From Buddleja alternifolia (taxonomy: Eukaryota; Streptophyta; Magnoliopsida; Lamiales; Scrophulariaceae): a stretch of 64,000 bases of DNA. The stretch lies in NCBI GenBank assembly GCA_019426215.1, contig CM033394.1:47366423-47430422 (forward strand). Reading direction: 5' to 3'. The notes beneath the pieces are model-generated. The model saw only the letters and a program-made list of their open reading frames with translations. It was not told where the DNA came from and ran no database searches. Shown here one piece after another: positions 11,117 to 23,100 of the stretch (its first letter is position 1; each line of letters begins with the position of its first letter). Made by a program: the position numbers and the translations under genes.

Positions 11117-11969
11117 CAAGTTCTTAAATATCGATTTCGGGGTAGATATCGATGTAGTAAATTTACGAAAATTTCGATGGAAATTTCGGGGATATTCAAA
11201 ATTTCGGTTTTGATTTTAAAGAAATCATGGAAATTTATAAAAATATTTGGAAATTTGCAATAAAATTTTGGGTAACTTTAATTATTATTCTTATACATCT
11301 TTTACATCAATAATACTCTATATATAATATATGGATAATGAATTTGTTAAATAATATCACTAAAAACTGTTGCGAAAAATATGTAATAAAGATAATTTGA
11401 TAGTAAGATAATAACCAAATCTCATGAGAACTTCATTAAAATAAAATGTATCAAGATTTAAGTAAAAGTTATTACTCAATACCACATCGAGTTTCTAGAA
11501 GGATTGAAATCGCTATCACTAGCATCTGTCCTACCTCTACTTTCATATTTCGAAATCCCAACTGTTGTGCTCTTCGGCTTTCATAATGCACTACTTGTTT
11601 TGTTTTTTGGCCCATTTGGATAGAAAGTGACTTATCACTTATGTGCGTGGTTGGGGGTAACCGGGTAAGTGGTAGGTGTTTAAATATAATTTTTTATAAT
11701 TTTCTAATTAAATGATATTTAAAAAAAATTAAATACAAAAAAAAAAAATCGGCCGAAATTTCGGTTTCGGTAAATGTTTCGGGAAATATCGGGTTTCGGC
11801 CGAAATTTCGATGGAAATTTGACAAAAATATTTTAAATTTCAGGTTTCGGTCAAATTTTCTAGAGATGTTCTGCAAAATTGGATCGAAGGTTCGATTTCA
11901 CTTCGGAACCTACTGAAACCCAAAATTTCGACCGAAATTTCGGTGTTTCGGTCGAAATTTAAGACCATG
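11117..11969. mobile_element. hAT-type non-autonomous element (TTTCGG family)
   Basis: Perfect 8-bp target duplication GTTCCAGC at 11109-11116 and 11970-11977. The ends are inverted repeats (CAAGTTCTTAAATATCG versus CATGGTCTTAAATTTCG in reverse complement). The terminal regions are full of AAATTTCGG words on both strands. No transposase ORF was found. Confidence 0.8.
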
Positions 11970-12789
11970 GTTCCAGCTATATAAATATACGAGCTCTCAT
12001 TTATAGCTATATAAAAATCGAGCTCTCATTTGTAAGTACTAAAACTGTAATTTCAACCCGAACAACTGGGAGTTTTTAATCAGCACTTGGATGTGAGTTT
12101 AGTTAATTATATGTCAGATCGAGTTAAATGGTCCAAGAGTGTAATTTTTCATTTGAGTTTGCTATATCCATTATTGTGAATATATATAAAATTAAGGCTT
12201 TGGTGAATCCTATCATGAAATTGTGAAGTTTGAAACAATTTTTTTTATACACAAATGATGTCGTCCCTTGTCGATCCAACCTTGGATTGGCGGCGTTCGC
12301 CCCGATCCAAATGTTTCGGGGGCATTTTGGCCATTGCAATAAATTAGCATTTCAAAACTTCAATTATAAATAGATAAACATGTCTCTTGTAATTTATACA
12401 TCAAACACTGGAAGCACTTTAAGTGTGATAGTGGAAAACCACGTAAAAACATGTCTTGTTTGTGCGTTTTATTTTACCTTCAGCATTTTCTTATCGCTTG
12501 ATTTGTTCCCAACACTACCGTATTTCATTACATTAAATTGAGGCTTCACTTTTCCCTATTTCTTTATTATTGTTCTTTTACTATTAACATACTCTTTCAA
12601 TTAAAAAGATATTTCGACTATTCTCGTGTTTGTATTTCGAAAAGAAAAGAATTCTGACAACTGGAGATTTATGCCAAGCTTTTTTTCCCCAAAATTTTCT
12701 ATTTCAATCAATGGAATGAGCTCTTATAATCTTTATAAAGTAGACATTTGGGAAGTCTATAGATTTTTTTTTATTTCTTTCCCGTTTTA

Positions 12790-12835
<46 letters not shown>

Positions 12836-13327
12836 TATACATGTTACAAGTTTACAACTTACATTTGTACATGATGACATGAAATTTAAAAAGTAGTTTG
12901 TACACATAGCATAGAAAGGTTCATCCTATTGTCTTTTAGAACTTAAAATTTCCAATTTGATTTAAATAAGATATTGTGATCAAATAATTGTTGATGCTTT
13001 CAAAATATTGAGAAATAAAAATTGACATGTATATCTTATCTCTCTTATGTTTAAAGGAGTGAAATTATTGCTTGTGCCTCAAAATGAATTGCCACAAGTG
13101 CAAGTGAGAATGGATAACATTTCTTTGAGTTTTCACCTTTTTCTATTGTGAATTTATTTCACATGTTGCTTTTGAATTATTGAAGAAGTTGCACATGGAG
13201 AATGATTAAGAGTTTTGCTATTTTTTTTCTAATTCAATTATATCTAAATCACGACGTTGATCAATAGATTGAAGTATTGTATAAATTCACTTTAATTCAT
13301 CTAGCTAAATATATTGCTCCTCTTGTG
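11970..13327. other. AT-rich intergenic DNA with an (ATT)n microsatellite
   Basis: About 15 ATT units at 12789-12835 generate spurious poly-Ile and poly-Asn ORFs. Nothing else was recognised. Confidence 0.6.
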
Positions 13328-13441
13328 CACTTTTTTAGTGGTATATAAACATGTTTGTGTTAGGGTTTTTCACAATCACAATACCACTTTTTTAGTGGTA
13401 TATAAACATATTTGTGGTATGGTTTTTCACAATCACAATAG
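13328..13441. repeat. 57-bp tandem duplication
   Basis: Two consecutive copies (13328-13384, 13385-13441) each begin cacttttttagtggtatata and end with ttcacaatcacaata. A few substitutions separate them. Confidence 0.85.
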
Positions 13442-13446
13442 GAGTG

Positions 13447-13629
13447 TATGGACGGAGCCCAGGGGGACGAATACAAAATTATAGGAGAAATTGTTGAAAT
13501 TTTTTGATTTGGGGGTTGGGGGTTGGGGGCGCAAAATTTCAAATACCAAAAAATTATAAGGTAAAAAAAACGGATTTCTAGGAGTTAAGGGCGGTTGGCT
13601 GCCACCATCAGCCCCCTGGCTCCGCATTC
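13447..13629. mobile_element. Small TIR MITE
   Basis: Inverted ends tatggacggagcccaggggg and, in reverse complement, atgcggagccagggggctga. It is flanked by a 9-bp direct repeat ATAGGAGTG at 13438-13446 and 13630-13638. It is related to the degraded copy in the BURP gene intron. A hAT element starts 18 bases to its right. Confidence 0.75.
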
Positions 13630-13647
13630 ATAGGAGTGGATCTCAAT

Positions 13648-13986
13648 TAGGGTTGTAAATGAGTCGAGTCAAATCGAACGAGATGTTGTTCAAGCTTGTT
13701 TGAGATACAATCGAGCTTCAAAGTTTGTGTTTGAGCTTGTTTGATTATTAATTAAGTCAATCTCAAACGAGCTTTAATCGAGCCGAACACGAGTCGAGCT
13801 CGAGTAGTTTGATTTTTTTGTACATATTTTTATTATTCTTTATTAATCGAGCCGAGTTTCAAAACTTATCAAACACAAAAAGTTGTTCAAGCTTGGTTTG
13901 ATAAATTAACAAACTGAGCTCAAACGAGCTTTTAACGATCGAGTTCGAGTCGAGTATCGAGTAGTTTAGTTCGTCTTTCACCTCTA
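13648..13986. mobile_element. hAT-type MITE, GAGCTCGAG family
   Basis: Perfect 8-bp target duplication ATCTCAAT at 13640-13647 and 13987-13994. Ends are TAGGGTTGTAAATGAG and, in reverse complement, TAGAGGTGAAAGACGAAC. The interior carries GAGC/CGAG words like the element at 9840-10240. It is non-coding. Confidence 0.85.
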
Positions 13987-14186
13987 ATCTCAATAATTAA
14001 AATTCACAAGTAGTGTTATGAATGAATAAACAATAAAATAACACTAAAAGTAGAATCAAACACACAATAGGAATTGCATACCGGGATCAACAGTTGCATG
14101 ACTTAGAGAATCTTATTAATATTCAAGTTATAAATTGCAATAACATGCCCACCTATTTACAATTAAAGCTTCTCATTATAACTACT

Positions 14187-15365
14187 GTAAAATTCATTTT
14201 GCCCCCACTATTATAGACACACAATTAAATATCCCCTTCTACCTTCAAACACCCCTCTAGCCACATTGATGAACAAAAATACCTTTGATTTAAAATGATA
14301 AAATTACTCCGAACTCATCTAGTACAATCTATCTAGTACTTTGCCCCCTCTATGATTAAAATATAATTAATTTGATCCCAAATTTTATTTGAGGATAATT
14401 TTATTGAATACACCCTTGATCTAAATATAAATGAAATAAATGAAAAGCTATGGTTTCTATAGTATCGAAAGAATAAACAATAAATTTTAAATTATTTCCT
14501 GTATATTTATATAACTAATTTATTACATATTTTTCCTTTTTTAATAGATTTACTTTATTTTTTCTTTCGACAACATAGTTGTATTAATAGATATTACAAA
14601 ACATTCTTGTTATTTTGTGCTTTCTAATTTTGGTTGCATTTTTGTATATGTAAATAACTAATTATTGTAATATTTTATTTAATATATTCTGAACTATTTA
14701 TGCACGTCTTATTCATATAGTAGTATTAATTATACCAATTAAAAAAGGAGTAAAAAGGAGAAGCATTTATCACTAATTAACATAAAAAGAAAAATATATA
14801 TTATCTTAAATAAGTGTGTACATGTTCTATAATAAAAGATTATATGAATAGGTTTATCACTTTATCTTAATAAGTAATATAATACTTAAAAAGCTAAATG
14901 ATTAGTATCATCTAAAACTAACAGTGAATAACATGGATTATCAGTAGTTATTTAAAATAATATTAAAATATTAACATATATACAAGAAAATAATGTATTA
15001 ATAGTGATCATAGTGAGATTTTTTTAAGTGTAATATGTTTTATTCATAATACTACAATCATATTTTATTATTTATTTTATATATATTGAAGATTAATTTA
15101 TTTAATAAATTTAGCATTAAATCAACTTTGGAGTCGAATTATATTAAAATGTAATCATAAGGGGGGCAAAGTGTCGTAGATTATTATAGATGGATGGAAA
15201 ATGAATTTATGACTTTACATAAATAAATGGTATTTTTGTCTATCAATGTCTCTAAGGGGTATTTGATGTATTTTAATATAGCCAAGGGAATGTTTGAAGA
15301 TGTTAGGAGTAGAAAAGGATATTTAATGGTATGTCTATAGCAGAGGGGAACAAAATGAATTTTGC
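14187..15365. mobile_element. Long-TIR (Mutator-like) non-autonomous element
   Basis: The two ends are inverted copies over roughly 90 bp. The left begins GTAAAATTCATTTTGCCCCC and the right, in reverse complement, GCAAAATTCATTTTGTTCCC. Both continue through tatagacacaccattaaatatcc-like sequence. The interior is very AT-rich and non-coding. No convincing target duplication survives. Confidence 0.7.
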
Positions 15366-16474
15366 TTATATATTCACACAGAATTCATGGAACAACCAAT
15401 TCATACTCTCACATAAGACTGATAGGCCAAACCTCATAAAAAATAATAGTTTAGTGTGCTTACTTATATAACCTGGCTAGCCCATGATGGTGGAAAATTT
15501 AATAAGAATCGAGTTCAGCCGATCTAGAGTATAATTCAAAAAGTATGTGAATAATACTTACCATGTGATTAGAATTACGAGGTAAGTGAATTACACTTGG
15601 ACTTAGCCAATCCCAATCCAAGCTAGAATTTTTCTAAAATGGTAAGCGGCTTGTGATATTAGAGACAGACAAAAATTTAAATTCCACTGAAAACATCATC
15701 TTGTGGAGGACTTCCCAACGTGGCTCGAGGATTAGGCTTTCTTGCATATAGACATAAAATCATCAACTGATGTGTCTATTTTTGTGTGTAGAATTTAGAC
15801 AATATGTGGTCTAAAAGTTGTATAAAATCAACAAATGAGAATGAAAGTTTGTTCATATGTAGATTGTGATTCTCATCTACAAATAGTGACCATACAAGCT
15901 CTTGTGCTATCCTTTTTTGCATCCACATCTTAGTAATTCTTAGACTAGCCCCATACTCTTTTCATATTGTCTCTATTTAAATATGTTTTTCAAGTGTACA
16001 AGTTTGAAATATAACACACATACAAAACATTCTTTTGGTCACAAGTCCCATATAAAGAGATTATTGCCCCTTTCTTACTCAAGTTAAGAGATTGATATGG
16101 CTGCAAAGTTCAAGAAATGCATGATGTTTTGTTGCACAAGCAAACCTGTGGTAATTTCTATCTTTCTTATGTTATAATTATGTCGTTGATATTCGAATTT
16201 TCTGAGTGGTACTTAAAAAGTTTTGAGTTCAAATTTATGATGGTTGCTAAGCTCCTGACTTTCTAATTATACTGAGCTTGCTGGATTTTGATCTAGTATA
16301 TTCGATTTTCCTTACTTGCACGACCGTCATTCCTCTTTGCTTTCAAAATATTATATATATATATATATATTTATTTATTTTTAATTTCACGTGAGTCCCA
16401 TCATATGAATACCTGAAGCTTCTAAGAACGCCCAATGCACATTCCTTCATATGATTTGTCCTACTTTTTGTTCA

Positions 16475-16508
<34 letters not shown>

Positions 16509-16708
16509 ATTTATATAGTGTCCTATTTGTATAATCTTTTTTACATGTAAGGGGAATTCAGAAAACCAATCCTTAAAAAACCATATTTGTTGAAGTAGCT
16601 CAGCCCATTTAAAGTAGGATATTTGCTCCACAACTCCATCGTCATTGGGCCTATGGTCCATTGTTAAGCAATTCTCTTTTGGGTGTTTTTATTTTATTTT
16701 ATTATTTA
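15366..16708. other. AT-rich intergenic DNA
   Basis: Apart from the possible orphan exon at 16097 and (TA)n microsatellites near 16352-16370 and 16477-16497, nothing was recognised. Confidence 0.4.
16097..16150 (+). CDS. Possible orphan first exon (18 codons)
   Basis: An ATG is followed by 18 codons (MAAKFKKCMMFCCTSKPV) ending exactly at a GTAATT donor. A TATAAAG box lies at 16051-16057 with promoter-like spacing. No continuation exon was recognised before the next transposons. The product is not recognised. It may be chance or the stub of a disrupted gene; coding status is weak. Confidence 0.2.
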
Positions 16709-17313
16709 TCTATACTACTATAATATTAAAGAACATCTTAAGAGTTACCACTTTGGTATAACCCTTGCAATTTTATTTAATAAATTAGGTGTAATGCACC
16801 ATGTGACTACATGACGACACCTCAATAATTTTGGTTAGGTGTCTTAGGGATCTATAACACCCGATATAGGAAAAACATATTATTTTTTCATTTTTTTACA
16901 AATTTTATTTCTCCTTTTATTTTTATTGTTACTTTTAACTTATCGTCTTTCATTAAAACATAATTAAAATTTATTTAGCTATTCTTTGTATCAAATTTAA
17001 TTTTATTAACACATGTATCGAGTGTGCGTTACCGTCCAGTATTAAGAATCGGAGAGGGGCTTAGAACGATTTTTAGTATGACACCAAATAGAGATAAGAG
17101 AGTTTTTTAGATGAATTGATAAAACCTGGTATAAGAAAAAAAATTCTATAATATTTTTCTCTTTATATTTTTAATCCCATTAAATTCTATTTCTGATATT
17201 TCTCCCCAATTTTTTTTCTCTGTTTCTCTAACCTTGAATTTTTTTTCAAAAATTTTCTTTTTGAATTTCATGTTTTGCACACGTATCAAGTGTGGGTGAA
17301 CGATACCGACTAG
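16709..17313 (+). mobile_element. Candidate small Helitron
   Basis: The left end TCTATACTACTATAATATTA follows an A and matches the plant Helitron 5' consensus style. The right end has a short stem (CACAC/GTGTG) followed about 15 bases later by CTAG. However, the base after CTAG is G rather than the usual T, and the stem is weak. It is non-coding. Confidence 0.35.
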
Positions 17314-19773
17314 GGTAATTCAAATTTTTAATGCTAAAAGAGTAAAAAACAAATAGAAGTATCTATAACAATAAAAAGTATAATTACATTATGTTTCAAC
17401 TGTTAAATTACATGTTGGCAAGATTAATTTGGAACAAACAAATTTACAACACAAATAAAAACAAACTATTCACATTGTTATTTATATTTTAATTTTTAGT
17501 GAATTATATAAATATTACGTGACCGGAAAAATTGAATATCATCACAAAAGCATACATAAAACAACTTACACTCAGTTAAGTACCCATTTACTAAGTATAA
17601 CTTTTTAAGGGGTTATATAATAAGTGGTTTGACATATTGTCTAGTAATTGGTGAAAATTTATATTAAATAATTACTATATGATAGGAAGTTTAAAATGAC
17701 ATAAATTCGCATTTCAAAGTTGTGCAAATACGACTTTTTCTAGAATTCCATCTTTACCACACGTTTAATTTTCATCACATAGATAATTAAAAATCCAAAA
17801 GAAGCCCATTTTAAAAATTATAAAGTTCTTTCAGAAATAACACTTCCCCACGTCAAATGAATGAGCCATTTAATTAAACTTAAGTTTCTAAAATTAGAAA
17901 TCATAGAGTCTTAATTGGAATGACTTATATTATTAATAAAAAATAATATAGAACAGTATAGCATCAACGAATCGAAAGGTCCAGCTATGTTCTCCAAGAT
18001 AAGGGGCCAACTTCAAATTGTTCTTCCCTTCTGACTTGCCCATCCAAACGCCCCATAAGCCAGAAATGAATAATTATTACATATACACACACCAAAAAAT
18101 AATATTAAACAATCTCATCATTTCTGACAATTTTTTTCTTTCTATATATCTATATATAATGCGATTGAAACATATCTCATAGTGTAACCAGTACAATCTA
18201 TGTTATACCAAATTTAATGTGTCTATCACTCTCATAGTAGTTCAAAATTTCTTGTTTTTTCCCCATCAAAACGTTCGAAAAGTTTCTATTTTTCAACTTA
18301 CTGAAAAGAAATCACCATATAGTTTCGAATTTACATTGTTTTCTAGGAAACTCTTAATGTTTTCATGGTTTTCATGTTCGTTTCCATAGAACATGGAAAC
18401 CATGAAAATATTGAACACATTGAGAGTTTCAAAAAGATTTCCATGAAAACATTGAGAGTTTGTTAATTCCTTTTCAAAAAAAATTGTTCTATCGCAAATA
18501 CAACATAGCTTTCAAATCTCTCAATGTTAGGGAAAAAAATAAAAAAAAAAAAAAGAAGAAGAAGAAGAAGAAATGAAGAATAACAAATCTAACAATCAAA
18601 CAAATATTTATTTCACCGAGGAGCCACTTTTTATCATGCGACTCAAAATGAAGATTATTGTATTATCGATAAACTAGTTTTTTCATATAATATGCAGATG
18701 AATTTGAAACCATGGTATCATCCATATTAAATTTTTATAATTTTCACAACACTTTTATAATTTTTTATTTCACAATTTAAGTTACTATAATCGTTTCAAT
18801 TATATGCTCTGTGAATGCTAAACTTGAATCAAATATCACCACTTTTTATTTTTTTAAAGAAAATACTTTTAGATTTTTTTATTTCACAATTTTAAGTTAC
18901 TAGAATTTTATTTCCCAACTTGAATCAAACGTTACTACGTTATTTTAGTGTAATTTGATCGATTATTGATGTGGATGTATAAATATTTTACACAATTATT
19001 GTTTTTTGCTAGTGAAAAGAGGAATCAACTCTTTTTTACTTTTTTTTTCACAGTTTCCACCTTGTTTCTAGCATTTTTCAAGTTTTTCATGACTTTTCCG
19101 AAACGTTTCTTATATTTAAGAATTCAAAATTTATTATCGAAACGAAATTTTAGTCCTTGCTCACCAATCACTCCCAAAATTTTCAAAATCGTAACATTTA
19201 AGTAGAAAATTAAAAAATTCACAACTAGATCCGTGGCGTGTGGTTGATTTTTTAAAACTTGATTTGACCATCATTCATCCTTTTCCATGTGGGGGTCTGC
19301 AATGTCACCTTAACTAGAAAATATTTCACCAAAACACACCACAATTAGCATTAATTTCTTGATTAGTGTAGATTAGTGCTAATACCATACGTCATACCTT
19401 TTGAACTATTCCATATATGTCAATTATTCACTTATTTTTCTAATATTTCCTACCTTTTTTTCACTTATTTTTGTAATATTTCCTAACTAATTAAACTATC
19501 TCAATAATTTAAACCACAATGAAAAAGGCAACCAAAAAAGCAATAGAAAATCAAAAGGCTCTTTCCACGGCCCACCACCCCAATAATGACCTTTTTTTTT
19601 CATAACTCAATTATCCTCCATCCACACAGCCGTTGAATATTCATTTAACTATTGAAAAAAGAACTAATAATAAATTCAACATCCACATTTTATATTTGAG
19701 ACAAATTAATTAACCATGGTTCATCATCCATCCATCCATTTTTTCTTAATTAACCATGGTTATCAACCCATAC
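17314..19773. other. AT-rich intergenic DNA with a decayed hairpin
   Basis: An imperfect inverted repeat at about 18350-18415 (tgttttcatggttttcatgttc against gaacatggaaaccatgaaaat) is followed by a partial third arm. A GAA microsatellite lies near 18555-18575. No coding sequence was recognised. Confidence 0.45.
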
Positions 19774-19780
19774 TATAAAA
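19774..19780 (+). promoter_or_regulatory. TATA box of the carbonic anhydrase gene
   Basis: TATAAAA with a CT/CA-rich leader beginning about 30 bases downstream. The first coding exon begins after a poly-T/TTTGCAG acceptor at 20147, so a non-coding first exon (about 19805-19960) and a 5' leader intron are implied; the donor is not certain. Confidence 0.55.
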
Positions 19781-20156
19781 CAATAACCTCACACCTTTCC
19801 CTTCAGAACAATAGTGATCTGTGATCAATCCTCCAAAAAAAAAAGAGCTTCTTCAGAAGGTCCATATACTCACATACATATATATATATATACACGTATA
19901 CATAATATATATTTCCCCCATAAATTTATATATCTTGGTTAATTTGTCAATTTAATTTTTGAAGGATCATATGGAAAAAATCCAGCTTGAGATTTTTATT
20001 TTTTTTGGAGATTTAATATTTTATATATGTAATTTTCATTTTGTGCATGTTAGTAAATAAGATTGTATTATTGCATGCAAATTATCTTATGCAAAATAAG
20101 TTAAATTTTCCCTTTTTTTGAAATTAGGGGATTTTTTTTTTTTGCAGAAAGAGGAA

Positions 20157-23100
20157 ATGGCAGCGACATACGAGGAAGCCATTGCTGGTCTGAAGAAGCT
20201 TCTCAGGTATAATTAATTTCTTCGTAATTTATGCAACTTTCCTATTTTGCCCCTATCTCTCGGCAATTCCTAGATAACTACCCACAAATCTCCGACCTAT
20301 TTATGTCATTTCACACATACTCTTTACACTCCGACTTAATCGGAGATGGCCACTTTTTTAGTAGTTTTGTCTGAAATGGGTCCCACTTCCGGATTTATCA
20401 AAGCGATGATGATCCAACGGTGGGACCAAGGTGGTGTGCGTCCAAAATATAATTCCAATTGCAATATTAGTTTTCCACAAACTTGACAATTAGTCCTCTA
20501 CGGTACATATTTTTGTAAAGTTAGAAACCGAAAGAAACGGTCATTTATGTAACGACCTCTGCACGTGATCAGTAATAAAATTGATGGTGCACGTATCATA
20601 CTTGCGAAATTTTGTTCATCTTTCAACTGCGGAGACTAATATTGTAACAAAATGTGTTATATAAGACTAATCTTTTTTTTTTTTTTAATAAACAAGACTA
20701 ATCTTTCAAGTTCGCAACAATTAATTAGAATTGTAACAAGCCCTATGGGATTAATATTGACTACTATTGAGATTATATATCCCTATTTTTAAATTTTTTG
20801 GAAATTTTATTTCTGATAATTGCAGTGAGAAAGGTGAGTTAGGGGTGGCCGCCGCCGCAAAGGTGAGGCAATTGACGGCGGAGCTGGCGGGGAAGAATGA
20901 GAAGACCGGGTTTGACCCGGATGAGAGGATCCGAACCGGGTTTGCTCACTTCAAGAAAGAGAAATACGAGTAAGTACTTTGTTAACTATTGGAATTTAGA
21001 GAATTAAGGACGCAAAAAGTGTTGTACCTTGTGTATTAGGTGTTGGAACCTTCTTGGCATAAAAAAGTTGCGAGATTCTTGGAAATGCATCCCATAAGTA
21101 AATGGCAAGTACAAAATTACATCTATGACGTATTATTAACCTTTTTTTAAAAGAAAAAATCAAGTACATTAACCGATTATATCATGCATATGAATTACCA
21201 ATCCACGTATAACATATAATATTAATTCTTAATAGTTCATAACTAGCAATAAAATAGAGGAAGATCCAAACGCTCTAGTTGACAATAGAACTCTTGACCT
21301 CTAATATTTTAGGTTTTAGTTTCGTCAGCTCATATTAACCTTTTCTCTTTCCATTGGGTCGGTTCATGGGTGGGTCAGTCAAAGACATTTCAGATCACAT
21401 GTTTCAATTTATTATTTCATTGCGTATATTAGGACATCATGATATATATTTTTCGAAGTTTATATAATTATCATATAGATGTTATATACCCTTTGCTTCT
21501 AGGGTAGAATATAAGATAAGATAGTGTTTTCATATTTATTACAATTTTTTGAAGTTGATTTGATGGGAATATGGACAAATGTTGTATTCTTGTGGATGGG
21601 ATGCATAGTGGTCCTCAAGCAATTGTCACCATGGATGGTGAAACAATAACTAGATCACTATACAATGTCAAGAAAAACACTTGTATACATCGGGTCTTGG
21701 GCCTCACTTGTGCACTTTCTGGATATGAATAATACACATCACTTAATATATAATTTTGAATTAAAAAATAAGTGAGGTGTTTTATTCACAACCACAAAGT
21801 TCACAAATGGGCCCAAGACCCGGTTCATACAAGAATTTTCCCAATGTCAATGGTGTAAAACTTTAGTAGGCATAGCTCGATTCAAAGGAAATAAATTGCA
21901 TTGCAATATATATGTAAATATATTATTGCAATTAGGATTGAGAAGCCAACAAACTCTTTGATGAGATTGAGTGCTTAAAATTTGTTGGAGTTTAGTTAGT
22001 TTAACATGAGAAAATTAGATTTTAATACTTTTTTTTTTTTGATTCGATAAGAATTGAAGTCTACTTGAGCTCAATTATACTAATAAAAAATGATAAAATA
22101 TGTGTTGAACGATTAGACTACTATAGAAACTTGTGTTTGAGTCGATTAAAATCCATTCTAGCTTGGTTTGATTAACTGAGTTATACTCATACACGCCTTT
22201 TTAAACAAACTTTTATACTATCTTGTTCGACACTACTAATTCATTACTACCTAATTATGTTCATACTATAAATAAAAGGAATCAATCAGAAAATAAGTAG
22301 AACTAGTTATGTCCTTGATTGGGTATGACAATTGGCCCAACGCATTAAAATCACTAAAATAACTCAATCTTGACACTAGTATATTAGAAATTTCCTATTA
22401 TGATTACACTTTTTAAACCTTTTCTTTTCTTGTAGGAAAAATCCTGCCCTGTTTGGGGAACTTGCTAAAGGTCAAAGCCCAAAGGTGAATAATTAAAACA
22501 AAAGTTTTTCTAGTAATAGTTTTTGGGTCGAAAAAAAAATATCACAAATATATTATCGTGTATAAAGAAATTAATTTTTACTAATTAATAAATTTAATTG
22601 TTTGCAGTTCTTGGTATTTGCCTGCTCTGATTCCCGAGTATGCCCTTCCCACATCTTGAATTTCCAACCAGGGGATGCCTTTATGGTCCGAAACATTGCT
22701 AACATGGTTCCCCCATTTGACCAGGTAACTAATATTAAATCCATAATTAAATTTCATTTAATTATTTCGTCAACACTTTGAGTCTTTATCTAAGGTAGAA
22801 TTATCCATATAATTCTTTCTAAATATTTATGCTAAATTATTTTATTTATTTTTTATTGTAGACGAAATATTCGGGAGGTGGAGCTGCCATTGAATATGCA
22901 GTAGTACATCTAAAGGTGATTAATTATATAATTAATCTCGATCGTGATCAGCTTAATAATTTAAAAATAAGTTTGTTTTGGGATAGTGGTGTATGCGATG
23001 TTAGGTAAAAGGAACAAAAAGTATGTAGACCCATGCCATAATTAGCTTTCTTAAGTCGTTTTAATACTAGTTCTTAGTCACATTACCACCTAATTCCACA

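Noticed and set aside
12626..12907. Poly-Ile and poly-Asn ORFs
   Set aside because: Produced by the (ATT)n microsatellite; no flanking coding signal.
16461..16661. Minus-strand 66-codon ORF (MDHRPNDDGVVEQ...)
   Set aside because: Ends in a TA microsatellite, no domain recognised, no splice or promoter context.
18349..18480. A microRNA precursor
   Set aside because: The hairpin arms have several mismatches and a third partial arm follows; more like a decayed MITE. No supporting expression can be seen.
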